NCBI GenBank assembly: GCA_019120125.1
Contig: DWVR01000025.1
Location: 1 to 64,000, forward strand
Length of the DNA stretch: 64,000 nt
Reading direction: 5' to 3'
DNA from: Candidatus Phocaeicola excrementigallinarum
GTDB lineage: Bacteria > Bacteroidota > Bacteroidia > Bacteroidales > Bacteroidaceae
Shown piece by piece: positions 52,233 to 62,705 of the stretch. The number at the start of each line of letters is the position of its first letter. The stretch's first letter is position 1. Below the pieces are notes generated by a model, which was not told where the DNA came from, searched no databases, and was given only the letters and a program-made list of their open reading frames with translations. Position numbers and translations under genes: made by a program.

Positions 52233-52259
52233 AAAAGGGCACGCAAAGCGCACCCTTTT
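52233..52259 (-). terminator. Terminator of the methylmalonyl-CoA decarboxylase operon
   Basis: Minus strand AAAAGGGTGCGC-TTT-GCGTGCCCTTTTTT. Confidence 0.7.
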
Positions 52260-52278
52260 CATACTTTATAACCATTTC

Positions 52279-53439
52279 TCATATCAGGAATCCCAGCAAT
52301 ACACCGGCGGCTACCGCCGAACCGATCACACCGGCCACATTCGGACCCATGGCGTGCATCAGCAGATAATTGCCCGGATCGTATTCCGCACCGACAATCT
52401 GAGAAATACGTGCCGAGTCGGGCACAGCCGATACGCCCGCGTTACCGATAAGCGGATTGATCTTGTCGTCCTTCTTCAATACCAGATTGAAGATCTTCAC
52501 GAACAACACGCCCGAGGCAGTGGCCACGATGAACGAGAAGGCACCCAAAAAGAATATCTTCAAAGAATCCCATGTCAGGAACTCGGAAGCCTGAGTGGAC
52601 GCGCCTACCGTCAATCCCAACAGAATGGTGATGGTATCAATCAGCGGACCACGGGCCGTCTCCGCCAGACGACGTGTCACACCGCTTTCCTTCAACAGGT
52701 TACCGAAGAAAAGCATACCCAGCAACGGCAGACCGGAAGGAACAAGGAAACAAGTCAGCAGCAGACCGACAATCGGGAACATCACCTTCTCCGTGTGCGA
52801 TACGGCACGGGGAGTCTTCATGCGGATCAGACGTTCTTTCCTGGTCGTAAGCAGACGCATGACAGGAGGCTGGATTACCGGTACCAACGCCATATACGAA
52901 TAAGCGGAAACCGCAATCGCTCCCATCAGGTTCGGAGCCAGCTTGGACGACAGGAAGATGGCTGTCGGACCGTCCGCACCACCGATGATACCGATAGAGG
53001 CGGCCTGCATGGGATCGAATCCCAGCCACAAGGCAGCAATATATGCTCCGAAAATACCGAACTGGGCCGCCGCTCCGATAAGCATCAGTTTGGGATTGGA
53101 TATCAATGCCGAAAAATCGGTCATTGCTCCGATACCCAGGAATATCAGCGGCGGATACCATCCGGAAGTCACCCCCTGATACAGGATGTTCAGCACAGAC
53201 CCCTCCTCATAGATACCTACCTGCAGGCCGGCATCCAGATTGAAAGGTATATTTCCGACCAGAATACCGAATCCGATCGGAATCAGCAGCATCGGCTCGA
53301 ACTCCTTCGCCACGGCCAGATAAATGAAGAATATCCCGACCAGAATCATGACCAGATGACCCGGTGTCGCATTATAGAAACCGGTATAGGTCCAGAAGTC
53401 AGCCAGATTATTTTGCAGAAAGTTCAGAAATTCTCCCAT
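52279..53439 (-). CDS. Sodium ion-translocating decarboxylase beta subunit
   Basis: OadB/MmdB-type membrane protein with IGIIGGADGPTAIFLSSKLAP and GNAGVSAVPDSAR motifs. Confidence 0.95.
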   Translation of the reverse strand: MGEFLNFLQNNLADFWTYTGFYNATPGHLVMILVGIFFIYLAVAKEFEPMLLIPIGFGILVGNIPFNLDAGLQVGIYEEGSVLNILYQGVTSGWYPPLIFLGIGAMTDFSALISNPKLMLIGAAAQFGIFGAYIAALWLGFDPMQAASIGIIGGADGPTAIFLSSKLAPNLMGAIAVSAYSYMALVPVIQPPVMRLLTTRKERLIRMKTPRAVSHTEKVMFPIVGLLLTCFLVPSGLPLLGMLFFGNLLKESGVTRRLAETARGPLIDTITILLGLTVGASTQASEFLTWDSLKIFFLGAFSFIVATASGVLFVKIFNLVLKKDDKINPLIGNAGVSAVPDSARISQIVGAEYDPGNYLLMHAMGPNVAGVIGSAVAAGVLLGFLI

Positions 53440-53441
53440 AA

Positions 53442-53882
53442 CTATTCAATGATTATAAGGTCAGTTCCTTCAAGAATAGATTCTCCCTTGCTCACCTTGA
53501 TGGCGGTCACCTTTCCGTCGCGGTCGGCCTTGATGTCATTTTCCATCTTCATGGCCTCAAGTATCATCAAAGTCTGCCCGCGCTTCACGGCATCCCCTTC
53601 CTTCACCTTAATCTCAAGAATCACACCGGGAAGCGGGGAACGCACCGCCGACACTCCTCCAATCGGGGCGGGACGGCTGATGGCAGGAGGCGGAGCGGCC
53701 GGTGAAGTGGACGCCGTGCGCAGCACCGGCTTGATTTTAGGCGCCTTCTTCTTTTCAAGTTCCACCATATAGGCCGTACCGTTCACTTCCACACGGACAT
53801 GGTTGTTTTCTTCTATGTCTCCCACGGCCACCTTATAAAGATTTCCGTTGATTTTATATCTGTATTCTTTCATGTTTTCCAA
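53442..53882 (-). CDS. Biotin carboxyl carrier subunit of the decarboxylase
   Basis: EAMKMENDI biotinylation motif, proline-rich linker. Confidence 0.95.
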   Translation of the reverse strand: MENMKEYRYKINGNLYKVAVGDIEENNHVRVEVNGTAYMVELEKKKAPKIKPVLRTASTSPAAPPPAISRPAPIGGVSAVRSPLPGVILEIKVKEGDAVKRGQTLMILEAMKMENDIKADRDGKVTAIKVSKGESILEGTDLIIIE

Positions 53883-53894
53883 ATTGTTAAAAGG

Positions 53895-54824
53895 TTATTT
53901 TCTATGAGGAGTCTCACGCAATGTATAGATTTTCGAGCTCCACGGAGAATAGCTTCTCTTCACGCGGCTGATGGTCAGAATCGTCTCCTCCACATCGTGG
54001 TCGGCTCCCTGAGCCTCATGAAGAGCCATCGTGATGGCGGCAATCACCTCACCCGGAGCCTCACCGAAGCCACGCTCTTTCGCCTCGTCCTTGTCGGTCA
54101 CGTTATGCACCTTCATCGCATTGCGCTTGCGGAGCCTTACAGCCAGCTTGCCGACAAAGCGGAAGCAGATATAAAGCAATATCAGGCCGACAAACACCAC
54201 CCCCATGGCCGTGACGGTCATGCCGACACCTGCCGGGTCATGATGCTCGAAATTCTCCATCTTCGGATTACTCTCGATGGTCTGGTTGTTGGTACTCGGA
54301 GTGACGTATCTCAACTCGCTGTCATCCTTCACTTCCCACTCTTCCGCACCGTCGGTGACCCGCGCGTACGACTGGTTTGCCTTCAGGAGACCGCCCGGAA
54401 CCACCACCTCGTCCAGCAGATTACGTCCCGAATCGTAAAGTCCGATCCAGTTGTCGCCTGTCTTGCTCAGCACGAAGTTGGTATGGAATGTCCCGCGACG
54501 GGGAGCACCGTCGGCCCAGAACAGCGAATGCTGCCGGGGCGGAATGCTGGTAAGCACGTCCCCCTTCGGAATGAAGTAAGTGGCGGTATCGCCCGGCTTG
54601 CAGCTCACCTTGATCAGACAACCGGCCAAGTCCTCCGTACTGTATGCCTTGTTGAATATCTCGATCCATCCGCTGTGCATGCCATAGTCATCCTGGAAAT
54701 TGCTCACGTTGTCGGTAAGCACCTCGTTGATGACCAGCTTGCTGTCGGGTTTCTGCCCCGTACACGAGACCAGCCCCACCAGCAGAAGCAGCGAAAGGAA
54801 TATTCCTGTTTTCGGTTTCTTCAT
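53895..54824 (-). CDS. OadG-family decarboxylase subunit with N-terminal lamin-tail-like domain
   Basis: Lipobox LVSCTGQ; KLVINEVLTDN..GWIEIFNKAYSTEDLAGCLI (LTD-like); single TM GMTVTAMGVVFVGLILLYICF (OadG-like). Confidence 0.75.
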   Translation of the reverse strand: MKKPKTGIFLSLLLLVGLVSCTGQKPDSKLVINEVLTDNVSNFQDDYGMHSGWIEIFNKAYSTEDLAGCLIKVSCKPGDTATYFIPKGDVLTSIPPRQHSLFWADGAPRRGTFHTNFVLSKTGDNWIGLYDSGRNLLDEVVVPGGLLKANQSYARVTDGAEEWEVKDDSELRYVTPSTNNQTIESNPKMENFEHHDPAGVGMTVTAMGVVFVGLILLYICFRFVGKLAVRLRKRNAMKVHNVTDKDEAKERGFGEAPGEVIAAITMALHEAQGADHDVEETILTISRVKRSYSPWSSKIYTLRETPHRK

Positions 54825-54850
54825 AATCATCGTTCGTTTAAGGGTTGTCA

Positions 54851-56404
54851 TTACAATGGAATGTTTCCATGCTTCTTGGCCGGATTGGTCTGCTTCTTGG
54901 TCTGGAGCTGCTGCAAAGCGCGGATGATGCGGAAACGTGTGTTGCGCGGCTCGATCACATCATCAATGTAGCCATACTTGGCGGCGTTATACGGATTGGC
55001 GAACAGCTTGGTGTATTCCGCCTCTTTCTCGGCCATGAACGCTTTCGGGTCGGCGGCCTCTTTCGCCTCCTTCGCATAAAGCACTTCCACTGCGCCAGAA
55101 CCTCCCATCACAGCAATCTCGGCAGTAGGCCATGCATAGTTGATGTCACCCCTCAACTGCTTGCAGCTCATCACGATGTGAGATCCTCCATACGACTTGC
55201 GCAACGTAATGGTCACCTTGGGCACTGTAGCCTCTCCGTATGCGTACAGCAGTTTCGCACCGTGCAGAATGACGGCGTTGTATTCCTGACCCGTACCCGG
55301 AAGGAAGCCCGGCACATCCACCAGCGAGACGATAGGGATGTTGAACGCGTCGCAGAAACGCACGAAACGCGCTCCCTTGCGTGAGGCGTTGCAGTCAAGC
55401 ACACCGGCCAATGTCTTGGGCTGGTTGGCCACGATTCCTACCGACTGGCCGTTGAAACGGGCAAAACCCACAATGATATTCTTGGCAAAATCCGGCTGTA
55501 CCTCCAGAAACTCACCGTTGTCCACAATCGCCCCGATCACCTCGTACATATCGTATGCCTTGTTGGGACTGTCAGGGATAATCTCGTTCAACGAGTCCTC
55601 CAGACGGTCTATCGGGTCCGTACAATCCGTATAAGGCGGCTCTTCCAGATTGTTCTGCGGCAAGTACCCCAGCAGCTTACGGATAAGAGACAATCCTTCC
55701 TCCTCGGTGGCCGCCGTGAAGTGGGTCACACCGGAACGGGTGGAATGCACACTCGCGCCACCCAGATTTTCCTGTGTCACATCCTCACCTGTCACAGACT
55801 TCACCACTTTCGGCCCTGTCAGGAACATATATGAAGTCCCCTCAATCATCAATGTGAAGTCAGTCAGTGCCGGAGAATACACCGCACCGCCCGCACAAGG
55901 CCCGAAGATTCCCGAAATCTGCGGAATCACGCCCGAAGCCAGAATGTTCCTCTGGAAAATCTCGGCATATCCCGCCAAGGCGCAGATTCCTTCCTGAATA
56001 CGTGCGCCGCCCGAATCGTTCAGTCCGATTACAGGCGCACCCATCCGCATGGCCATGTCCATCACCTTGCAGATCTTCTTCGACATGGTTTCCGACAACG
56101 AGCCCGCCGAAACCGTGAAGTCCTGTGCGAACACATACACCAGACGCCCGTCGATGGTTCCGTAACCTGTCACCACTCCGTCGCCCAGATAATGCTTCTT
56201 TTCCATTCCGAAGTTCGTGCACCGGTGCTCCACAAACATGTCCATTTCCTCGAAACTCCCTTCATCGAGCAGCATCGAGATGCGTTCGTGAGCCGTATAT
56301 TTTCCTTTGGCGTGCTGTTTCTCGATGGCCTTCTCACCGCCACCCATACGAGCCTTGGCACGCAGGTCTATCAGTTCTTTTACTTTTTCAAGTTGGTTAC
56401 TCAT
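54851..56404 (-). CDS. mmdA: Methylmalonyl-CoA decarboxylase alpha / propionyl-CoA carboxylase beta subunit
   Basis: Carboxyltransferase domain ([63 protein letters not shown]). Confidence 0.96.
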   Translation of the reverse strand: MSNQLEKVKELIDLRAKARMGGGEKAIEKQHAKGKYTAHERISMLLDEGSFEEMDMFVEHRCTNFGMEKKHYLGDGVVTGYGTIDGRLVYVFAQDFTVSAGSLSETMSKKICKVMDMAMRMGAPVIGLNDSGGARIQEGICALAGYAEIFQRNILASGVIPQISGIFGPCAGGAVYSPALTDFTLMIEGTSYMFLTGPKVVKSVTGEDVTQENLGGASVHSTRSGVTHFTAATEEEGLSLIRKLLGYLPQNNLEEPPYTDCTDPIDRLEDSLNEIIPDSPNKAYDMYEVIGAIVDNGEFLEVQPDFAKNIIVGFARFNGQSVGIVANQPKTLAGVLDCNASRKGARFVRFCDAFNIPIVSLVDVPGFLPGTGQEYNAVILHGAKLLYAYGEATVPKVTITLRKSYGGSHIVMSCKQLRGDINYAWPTAEIAVMGGSGAVEVLYAKEAKEAADPKAFMAEKEAEYTKLFANPYNAAKYGYIDDVIEPRNTRFRIIRALQQLQTKKQTNPAKKHGNIPL

Positions 56405-56451
56405 GGTATTTTCTATTTAAATTAATGAACAGTCAATCATTTTGCCAAATG

Positions 56452-56856
56452 TCATTTCTCGCAAAGCTCGGTCAGCACACCCATTGTCGACTTGGGATGC
56501 AGGAAAGCGATCTGCAGATTCTCGGCACCTTTACGGGGAGCCTTGTCAATCAGCCGGAGACCCGCTTCTTCGGCCTGAGCCAACGCATTGGCCACTCCGT
56601 CCTCTACCGCGAAAGCCACATGATGCACGCCCATGCCGCGGTTTTCGATAAACTTGGCGATGGTGCTGTCCGGTCCCGTGGGTTCCAGCAACTCGATTTT
56701 CGTCTCTCCGCACTTCAAGAACGCGGTCTTCACTTTCTGGTCTTCCACTGTCTCTATGTTATAACATTTCAGGCCCAATACATTTTCATAATAAGGGAGG
56801 GCTTCTTCGATACTCTTCACCGCAATGCCCAGATGTTCGATATGAGAAATTTTCAT
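56452..56856 (-). CDS. mce: Methylmalonyl-CoA epimerase
   Basis: Glyoxalase/VOC fold: HIEHLGIAVKSIEEALPYYENVLG, GVHHVAFAVEDG. Confidence 0.95.
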   Translation of the reverse strand: MKISHIEHLGIAVKSIEEALPYYENVLGLKCYNIETVEDQKVKTAFLKCGETKIELLEPTGPDSTIAKFIENRGMGVHHVAFAVEDGVANALAQAEEAGLRLIDKAPRKGAENLQIAFLHPKSTMGVLTELCEK

Positions 56857-57188
56857 AACTGAATGGTATTATAATTAAAGTTTTATTCGATTACATTGCA
56901 CAAAGAAAAGAAAATTGTGCCGAATAAAGAAACTTTTCGCCTTTTTTTTACGTCACCCACAAAATGAGTCCATGAACGAATCCACAAAAGCCTGGAGACG
57001 CAAAACTACCGGAAAAACAAAGGACAGACCGGAAAAGTCATATAGTATTATACAAGAAACAGACACCTTTTCTCCTTTAGATTTCCGCAACGGATCCTGT
57101 CAAAATGTCATTACACAACAATAAATTGATTATCAATATACTACATATCATACAGAGGGCCTTATCCGATCATAAAGAAGCCGTGTAA

Positions 57189-57272
57189 AAAACGCCTTGA
57201 CATTTTACCTGAAACGTAAGGACGTTTTGATCAAAACGCCTAGGCGTTTCAGGTAAAATGTCAAGGCGTTTT
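57189..57272. repeat. Array of four 18-bp palindromes, 22-bp period (copy 3; the whole array is itself near-palindromic)
   Basis: AAAACGCCTTGACATTTT / GAAACGTAAGGACGTTTT / AAAACGCCTAGGCGTTTC / AAAATGTCAAGGCGTTTT starting 57189, 57211, 57233, 57255; spacers acct, gatc, aggt. Confidence 0.97.
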
Positions 57273-57299
57273 TCTCCGGACAAAATGTCAGTAATGAAA

Positions 57300-58277
57300 T
57301 CACACGTAGAACTTCACGAGCAGACGGTTGAGCCACCCCCATCCCACACGGAACCAACGGCGGCTGCTCATCTGACGCCCGCCGAAACGGAGGATGAAAT
57401 CACGATAACCGTATTTCTTGAAAGGCAGTCCGGCGTCAATGAACTCAAAATGGTCGTAACCGTGGGCAAGGGCATACGCCATGGCATTCCATACGGCCAG
57501 CACACCGGGATACTGCAACGGATAGCTTTTCCGCATGCCTCCGGAAAAAAGCAGGTAAGCATCCTTTTCCGAAAACAGACAGACCGAACCGCCGATAATC
57601 TTCCCTTTATAACGCACGATGAAAATCCTGGCATGCTCGGACGACTGGCGGGACAGGGAAAGGAAAAACTTGATATCCGGAAGGTAACGGTGAATCTTGG
57701 ACGAATAATAACGGCGCAGCAGCATGAAGAACTCACGGACCTCCTCTTCCGTACGGGCCACATCCATCTCCGCCCCACTCTTCAACCCGCGGCTGATCTG
57801 ACGTTTCCTTGACTCGCTCATCCACTTGCCGATACGGTTTCCATGCAGCGAATTGCGCACCCGCATCCAACGCACGGGGAAATAGCCGCACTCACGGAAA
57901 TAACGGTAGCCGAACAAAGGTTCCTTCAAGTTACGGAACTCCAACAGAAACGAACGGTCCTTGAAACTGGAAGTGAAACAAGCCAGCAGTTCCCGGAAAA
58001 TCTCCTCCCTCGCAAAAGAAGAGGGAAAATACTCCCCTGCACCATAGACATACGTCTCGCGGAAAAAGAGTTTGAAACGGAAACAACGGCGGGTGATGCA
58101 AAGCAGTTTGCCTACCGCCTGTGTCCCCTCGTAAGCCACGAGCAACACGGGACGGAATCCCTTGGCCTGCTGCAATGCCTGAAACATTTCAACGGAATAA
58201 AAGACATTCGAACCCGGCAAGGAAGGGATATCTTCAGCTTTATAATATGTAGCCAGACGAAGTGCCATACATTGCAA
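57300..58277 (-). CDS. FemAB/GNAT-like acyltransferase
   Basis: GNAT-type C-terminal half (IFIVRYKGKIIGGSVCLFSEKDAYLLFSGG..YDHFEFIDAGLPFKKYGY). Confidence 0.75.
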   Translation of the reverse strand: MQCMALRLATYYKAEDIPSLPGSNVFYSVEMFQALQQAKGFRPVLLVAYEGTQAVGKLLCITRRCFRFKLFFRETYVYGAGEYFPSSFAREEIFRELLACFTSSFKDRSFLLEFRNLKEPLFGYRYFRECGYFPVRWMRVRNSLHGNRIGKWMSESRKRQISRGLKSGAEMDVARTEEEVREFFMLLRRYYSSKIHRYLPDIKFFLSLSRQSSEHARIFIVRYKGKIIGGSVCLFSEKDAYLLFSGGMRKSYPLQYPGVLAVWNAMAYALAHGYDHFEFIDAGLPFKKYGYRDFILRFGGRQMSSRRWFRVGWGWLNRLLVKFYV

Positions 58278-58290
58278 ATGTAGGATTTTT

Positions 58291-58322
58291 TTTGAGGATT
58301 TGGAACGGATAAGCTATATTTG
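58291..58322 (+). promoter_or_regulatory. Bacteroides-type promoter of the nitroreductase gene
   Basis: TTTG (58291-58294), 20-nt spacer, TATATTTG (58315-58322). Confidence 0.7.
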
Positions 58323-58342
58323 TCGGGACAAAACGATTTTTT

Positions 58343-58900
58343 ATGGAAAACTTCAGCGAATTGATCAGAAGCAGGCGCAGCATGCGCAAGTTTACGGAAG
58401 AGGAACTGACTCAGGACGAAGTGGTGGCACTGCTCAAGGCCGGACTGATGTCGCCCACCTCGAAAAGGTCGAACAGCTGGCAGTTCATCGCGGTAGACGA
58501 CAAGCTGCTGCTGGAGAAACTGTCCCGATGCAAGCCTTCAGGAGCCGCGTTCGTGAAAGACGCCGCGCTGGCCATTGTGGTGACCGCCGATCCGATGGCC
58601 AGTGATGTGTGGATAGAGGATGCCTCGGTGGCCGCCATCATGATTCAGTTGCAGGCGGAGGACCTGGGACTGGGAAGCTGCTGGGTGCAGGTACGCGAAC
58701 GCGATACGGCCGACGGCACACCCGCCAACGAATATATCCACGAGCTGCTCGGCCTGCCCTTGCAGCTTCAGGTGCTCTGCATCATCGCCGTCGGACACAA
58801 AGGCATGGAACGGAAACCGTTCGACGAATCCCATCTGCAATGGGAGAAAGTGCACATCAACCAATACAATCCTGACAATGGCAACGGCAACGGACAATAA
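58343..58900 (+). CDS. Nitroreductase-family protein
   Basis: FSELIRSRRSMRKF start, AGLMSPTSKRSNSWQF, LGLGSCWV motifs. Confidence 0.92.
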   Translation: MENFSELIRSRRSMRKFTEEELTQDEVVALLKAGLMSPTSKRSNSWQFIAVDDKLLLEKLSRCKPSGAAFVKDAALAIVVTADPMASDVWIEDASVAAIMIQLQAEDLGLGSCWVQVRERDTADGTPANEYIHELLGLPLQLQVLCIIAVGHKGMERKPFDESHLQWEKVHINQYNPDNGNGNGQ

Positions 58901-59207
58901 GGATACCTATAAGGCCACCGCCGTATTTCTTGTCGTGATGGGACTCCTGTACCTGATTGACAGGACGTTCGGCTTCGGACGGATGGGACTCTCCTGGATC
59001 ATGCAGAAAGACAACATGTTGCTCTATGCGGCTGTCATCTTCCTGTGGTTCAAGCGCGACAAGTCGGTGGGCATCATCCTGGCCGGCATCTGGCTGATCC
59101 AGAATATCGGACTGGTCATCACGCTGCTGGGACAGATGTCATCCTACCTGCTTCCCGCCGCCTTGCTGCTCGTCGGAATCATCCTTTATTTCATCTCTTC
59201 ACGCTGA
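58878..59207 (+). CDS. Small LiaF-type transmembrane protein
   Basis: 109 aa, four hydrophobic segments; overlaps the preceding gene. Confidence 0.6.
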   Translation: MATATDNKDTYKATAVFLVVMGLLYLIDRTFGFGRMGLSWIMQKDNMLLYAAVIFLWFKRDKSVGIILAGIWLIQNIGLVITLLGQMSSYLLPAALLLVGIILYFISSR

Positions 59208-59208
59208 C

Positions 59209-60024
59209 ATGGAAAAACAGAATCTTACCCTCACATTCATCGGCGCGGGCAATGTGGCGACCCACCTGGCACAGGCACTCGCCCGGAAGAGTTGCCGCAT
59301 CAACCAGATATACAGCCGGACGGAGACTTCCGCACAGGCACTGGCTTCCGCACTGGACTGCGCCTTCACCACCGACTTGTCGGAAATATCGCCCGATTCG
59401 GACCTATATATCGTCTCGGTGAAGGATGCCGTACTGGAAGAAGTCACCGGCACGCTGGCACGACACGCCAATCCGGACGCGCTGTTCGTACATACGGCAG
59501 GAAGCATGCCCATGTCGGTATGGGAAGGAAAAACGCGCCGCCACGGAGTGCTCTACCCGATGCAGACGTTCAGCAAGTCAAGAAGCGTCGACTTTTCCAA
59601 TGTCCCTTTTTTCATCGAGACCAGTCTGCCGGACGACACGCTCCTTCTGCAGGAACTGGCCGGACGGCTGAGCGACAAAGTATACGCAGCCTCATCAGAG
59701 CAACGGAAGTATCTGCACATCGCGGCCGTGTTCGCCTGCAACTTCGCCAACCACATGTATGCCATCAGCAGACACCTGCTGCGTGCCCACGGACTCCCGT
59801 TCGAGGCCATGCTTCCGCTGATTGACGAGACAGCGCGGAAAGTACACACGCTCACGCCTACGGAAGCACAGACAGGTCCGGCCCGACGGAATGACCGGAA
59901 CGTAATGGAGCGGCATCTGGAGATACTGGAAGAGGAGCCGGAACTGGCCACCCTTTACCATCTGATCAGCAGGAACATTCATACATACGAACTTAAAGAC
60001 AAAGAAGAAAATGATAAACTATGA
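59209..60024 (+). CDS. Rossmann-like + DUF2520 oxidoreductase
   Basis: [16 protein letters not shown] Rossmann start; DUF2520-like C-terminus ([18 protein letters not shown]). Confidence 0.88.
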   Translation: MEKQNLTLTFIGAGNVATHLAQALARKSCRINQIYSRTETSAQALASALDCAFTTDLSEISPDSDLYIVSVKDAVLEEVTGTLARHANPDALFVHTAGSMPMSVWEGKTRRHGVLYPMQTFSKSRSVDFSNVPFFIETSLPDDTLLLQELAGRLSDKVYAASSEQRKYLHIAAVFACNFANHMYAISRHLLRAHGLPFEAMLPLIDETARKVHTLTPTEAQTGPARRNDRNVMERHLEILEEEPELATLYHLISRNIHTYELKDKEENDKL

Positions 60025-60529
60025 CCTTACAAGAATAAAGGCGCTGTTTTTTGACGTGGACGGAGTATTGAGTGGAGAAACCGTCGGAATGGACTCCAAC
60101 GGCGACCCGATGCGCACCGTCAACATCAAGGACGGATATGCCCTGCAACTGGCCGTGAAATGCGGTCTGCACATAGCCATCATCACCGGAGGAAAAACGG
60201 AGTCGATAAGGAAACGCTATGAGGCTCTCGGCGTCAAGGACATTTATCTGGGAGCATCGGTCAAGACAAAGGAATACGAAGAACTGCTCCGGAAATACGA
60301 CCTGAAACCGGAGGAAGTGCTCTATATGGGTGATGACATTCCTGACTATGAGGTACTCAGACTGGTGGGGCTACCCTGCTGTCCCGCCGATGCGGCGCCC
60401 GAAATCAAATCGGTCTGCAAATACATCTCCCACCGCAACGGAGGCTACGGGTGCGGCCGGGATGTCATCGAGCAGGTGCTCCGTGCCCAAGGAAAATGGA
60501 TGTCGCATCAGGAAGCGTTCGGCTGGTAG
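60011..60529 (+). CDS. kdsC: KdsC-like 3-deoxy-D-manno-octulosonate 8-phosphate phosphatase (HAD-IIIA)
   Basis: [31 protein letters not shown]. Confidence 0.9.
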   Translation: MINYDLTRIKALFFDVDGVLSGETVGMDSNGDPMRTVNIKDGYALQLAVKCGLHIAIITGGKTESIRKRYEALGVKDIYLGASVKTKEYEELLRKYDLKPEEVLYMGDDIPDYEVLRLVGLPCCPADAAPEIKSVCKYISHRNGGYGCGRDVIEQVLRAQGKWMSHQEAFGW

Positions 60530-60625
60530 ACCTCTTGCCGGATACAAAGGCACGAGACCGATAGCCGGTTCTCCGTAGCCTTGCACCCCCACTTGAACAT
60601 TATTGAATTTGAAAACTGACCTACA

Positions 60626-61210
60626 ATGACATTAGACAATCTGAAGAAATACCACATTATCCTTGCATCGAACTCTCCCCGACGCAGAGAACTGCTTGCC
60701 GGACTGGGAATCGACTATGAAGTGAAAACACTTCCCGGAATAGAGGAAAGCTATCCGGACAATCTTCAAGGAGAGGAAATACCCGTGTACATCGCCCGCG
60801 AAAAGGCCGACGCCTACCGTCCGCATATCCGGAAAGACGAACTGATCATTACCGCCGACACCATTGTCTGGCTGGACGGAGAAGTATTGGGGAAACCGAA
60901 AGACGAGGCGGACGCCTGCCGCATGCTCCGCCAACTGTCCGGACGGGTCCACCAAGTGATTACCGGAGTCTGCATCACGACTGCCGACACACAGCGTGCC
61001 TTCGCCACGACCACCGACGTGACATTCGACACGCTCAGTGAAGAGGAAATCGACTATTATGTGAAAAACTACCGTCCGTTGGACAAAGCCGGAGCCTACG
61101 GAGTGCAGGAATGGATCGGCTTTATCGGTGTCACCCGGCTGGAAGGCTCCTATTTCAACGTGATGGGACTGCCCGTGCAACGCCTTTACAAGGAACTGAA
61201 GAAACTGTAA
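60626..61210 (+). CDS. maf: Maf-family nucleotide pyrophosphatase
   Basis: IILASNSPRRRELLAGLG, ITADTIVWLDGEVLGKP, GAYGVQEW. Confidence 0.95.
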   Translation: MTLDNLKKYHIILASNSPRRRELLAGLGIDYEVKTLPGIEESYPDNLQGEEIPVYIAREKADAYRPHIRKDELIITADTIVWLDGEVLGKPKDEADACRMLRQLSGRVHQVITGVCITTADTQRAFATTTDVTFDTLSEEEIDYYVKNYRPLDKAGAYGVQEWIGFIGVTRLEGSYFNVMGLPVQRLYKELKKL

Positions 61211-61228
61211 AAATCTCATAGACAAGAT

Positions 61229-62590
61229 ATGGAAATCATTTATCTGCTGACAGGACTTGTAACGGGTATCATCATCGGCTGTCTGATCCTGTCACGCAAG
61301 ACCGCATCCTTGACAACACAACTGCAGATGCAGCAGACGCACACACAGGACATGCTGAACGCCGAACAGCAAAAGACCGCCGCACTGATGGAACAGGAAA
61401 AACGGGAAAAGGACTTTCTACGCCGGCAACTGGACGAGACGGGAAAAGCGTTGTCCGAAACACGGCAGACAGCCGCCTCGCTCCGCACGGAAAACCACAA
61501 CCTGAACGAAAAACTGGAACTGCAGAAAAAGGAACTGGCCGACCTGCACAAACAATTCCAGATGGAGTTCGAGAACATCGCCAACCGGATTTTCCAGCAG
61601 AAGACGGAAACATTCAACAAGCTCAGTGCCGAAAGCCTGAACAGCCTGCTGAAACCTTTCGGAGAGAACTTGCAGGAATTCAAACATCAGGTAGCGGAAG
61701 TGTACGACAAGGAATCGAAACAACGCTTCTCGCTTGAAGACCGGATCAAAGAGCTGATGCAACTCAACAAACAAATCAGCGATGACGCCAACAACCTGAC
61801 ACGCGCCCTGAAAGGGGACTCCAAGATGCAGGGAAACTGGGGCGAGATGATTCTGGAAACGATTCTCGAACGTTCCGGACTTAGGGAAGGGGAAGAGTTC
61901 TTCAGACAGGAGTTTCTGAAGGACGAAAACGGTGAACCGCTCAAAAACGAGCAGGGGCAACGGATGCAGCCGGATGTACTGGTCAAATATCCCGACAACC
62001 GCGTGGTCATCATCGACTCGAAAGTATCGCTCACCGCTTACGCCAACTATGTAGGATGCGAGGACAAAACCGCACAGGAACAATACCTGAAAGCCCATCT
62101 GGCCTCCGTCAGAAGCCACATCGACGAACTGAGCCGGAAAGACTATTCGAAATACGATGCCACGGCACCCGATTTTGTCATGATGTTCATCCCCAACGAA
62201 CCAGCCTACCTGCTGGCCCTGCAGGCCGACCATGACCTCTGGAATTACGCCTATCAGAAGAAAGTGGTACTGATGAGCCCGACCAACCTGATTGCCGCCC
62301 TCCGGCTGGCACTGGATTTATGGAAACGAGAATACCAGCTCAAGAACATCCAGAATATCGTAAACCGCGGAACCGCACTTTATGAGAAACTGGTAGGATT
62401 CACGGAAACATTTGAAAAAATCGGAGATACCCTGAAAACGGCCTCCAACGCCTACGAGAACGCCCGCAACCAGCTTTCACAAGGACGAGGCAATCTGATC
62501 CGTCAGGCGGAAATGCTGAAAGAACTGGGCATCACCCCAAAAAAGAAATTCCCCCCAAGCCTGCAGGGCGGAAAAGAAGGGGAAAATTAA
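61229..62590 (+). CDS. rmuC: DNA recombination protein RmuC
   Basis: Coiled-coil N-terminus, then RmuC core ([35 protein letters not shown]). Confidence 0.94.
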   Translation: MEIIYLLTGLVTGIIIGCLILSRKTASLTTQLQMQQTHTQDMLNAEQQKTAALMEQEKREKDFLRRQLDETGKALSETRQTAASLRTENHNLNEKLELQKKELADLHKQFQMEFENIANRIFQQKTETFNKLSAESLNSLLKPFGENLQEFKHQVAEVYDKESKQRFSLEDRIKELMQLNKQISDDANNLTRALKGDSKMQGNWGEMILETILERSGLREGEEFFRQEFLKDENGEPLKNEQGQRMQPDVLVKYPDNRVVIIDSKVSLTAYANYVGCEDKTAQEQYLKAHLASVRSHIDELSRKDYSKYDATAPDFVMMFIPNEPAYLLALQADHDLWNYAYQKKVVLMSPTNLIAALRLALDLWKREYQLKNIQNIVNRGTALYEKLVGFTETFEKIGDTLKTASNAYENARNQLSQGRGNLIRQAEMLKELGITPKKKFPPSLQGGKEGEN

Positions 62591-62622
62591 AAGATTCTTA
62601 TTTTCCCCGTCAGTGATAAAAA

Positions 62623-62676
62623 CGCAGTGAAGCATCTCATGTGTATCAGTTCCAACTTTCGAGATGCTTCACTGCG
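62623..62676. repeat. Inverted repeat / bidirectional hairpin between rmuC and hisS
   Basis: CGCAGTGAAGCATCTC (62623-62638) and exact reverse complement GAGATGCTTCACTGCG (62661-62676). Confidence 0.85.
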
Positions 62677-62705
62677 CTCTGCCTGACAGAATAAATACTA
62701 TGAGA

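Noticed and set aside
52354-53772. 472-aa plus-strand ORF
   Set aside because: Antisense to the decarboxylase beta and biotin subunits
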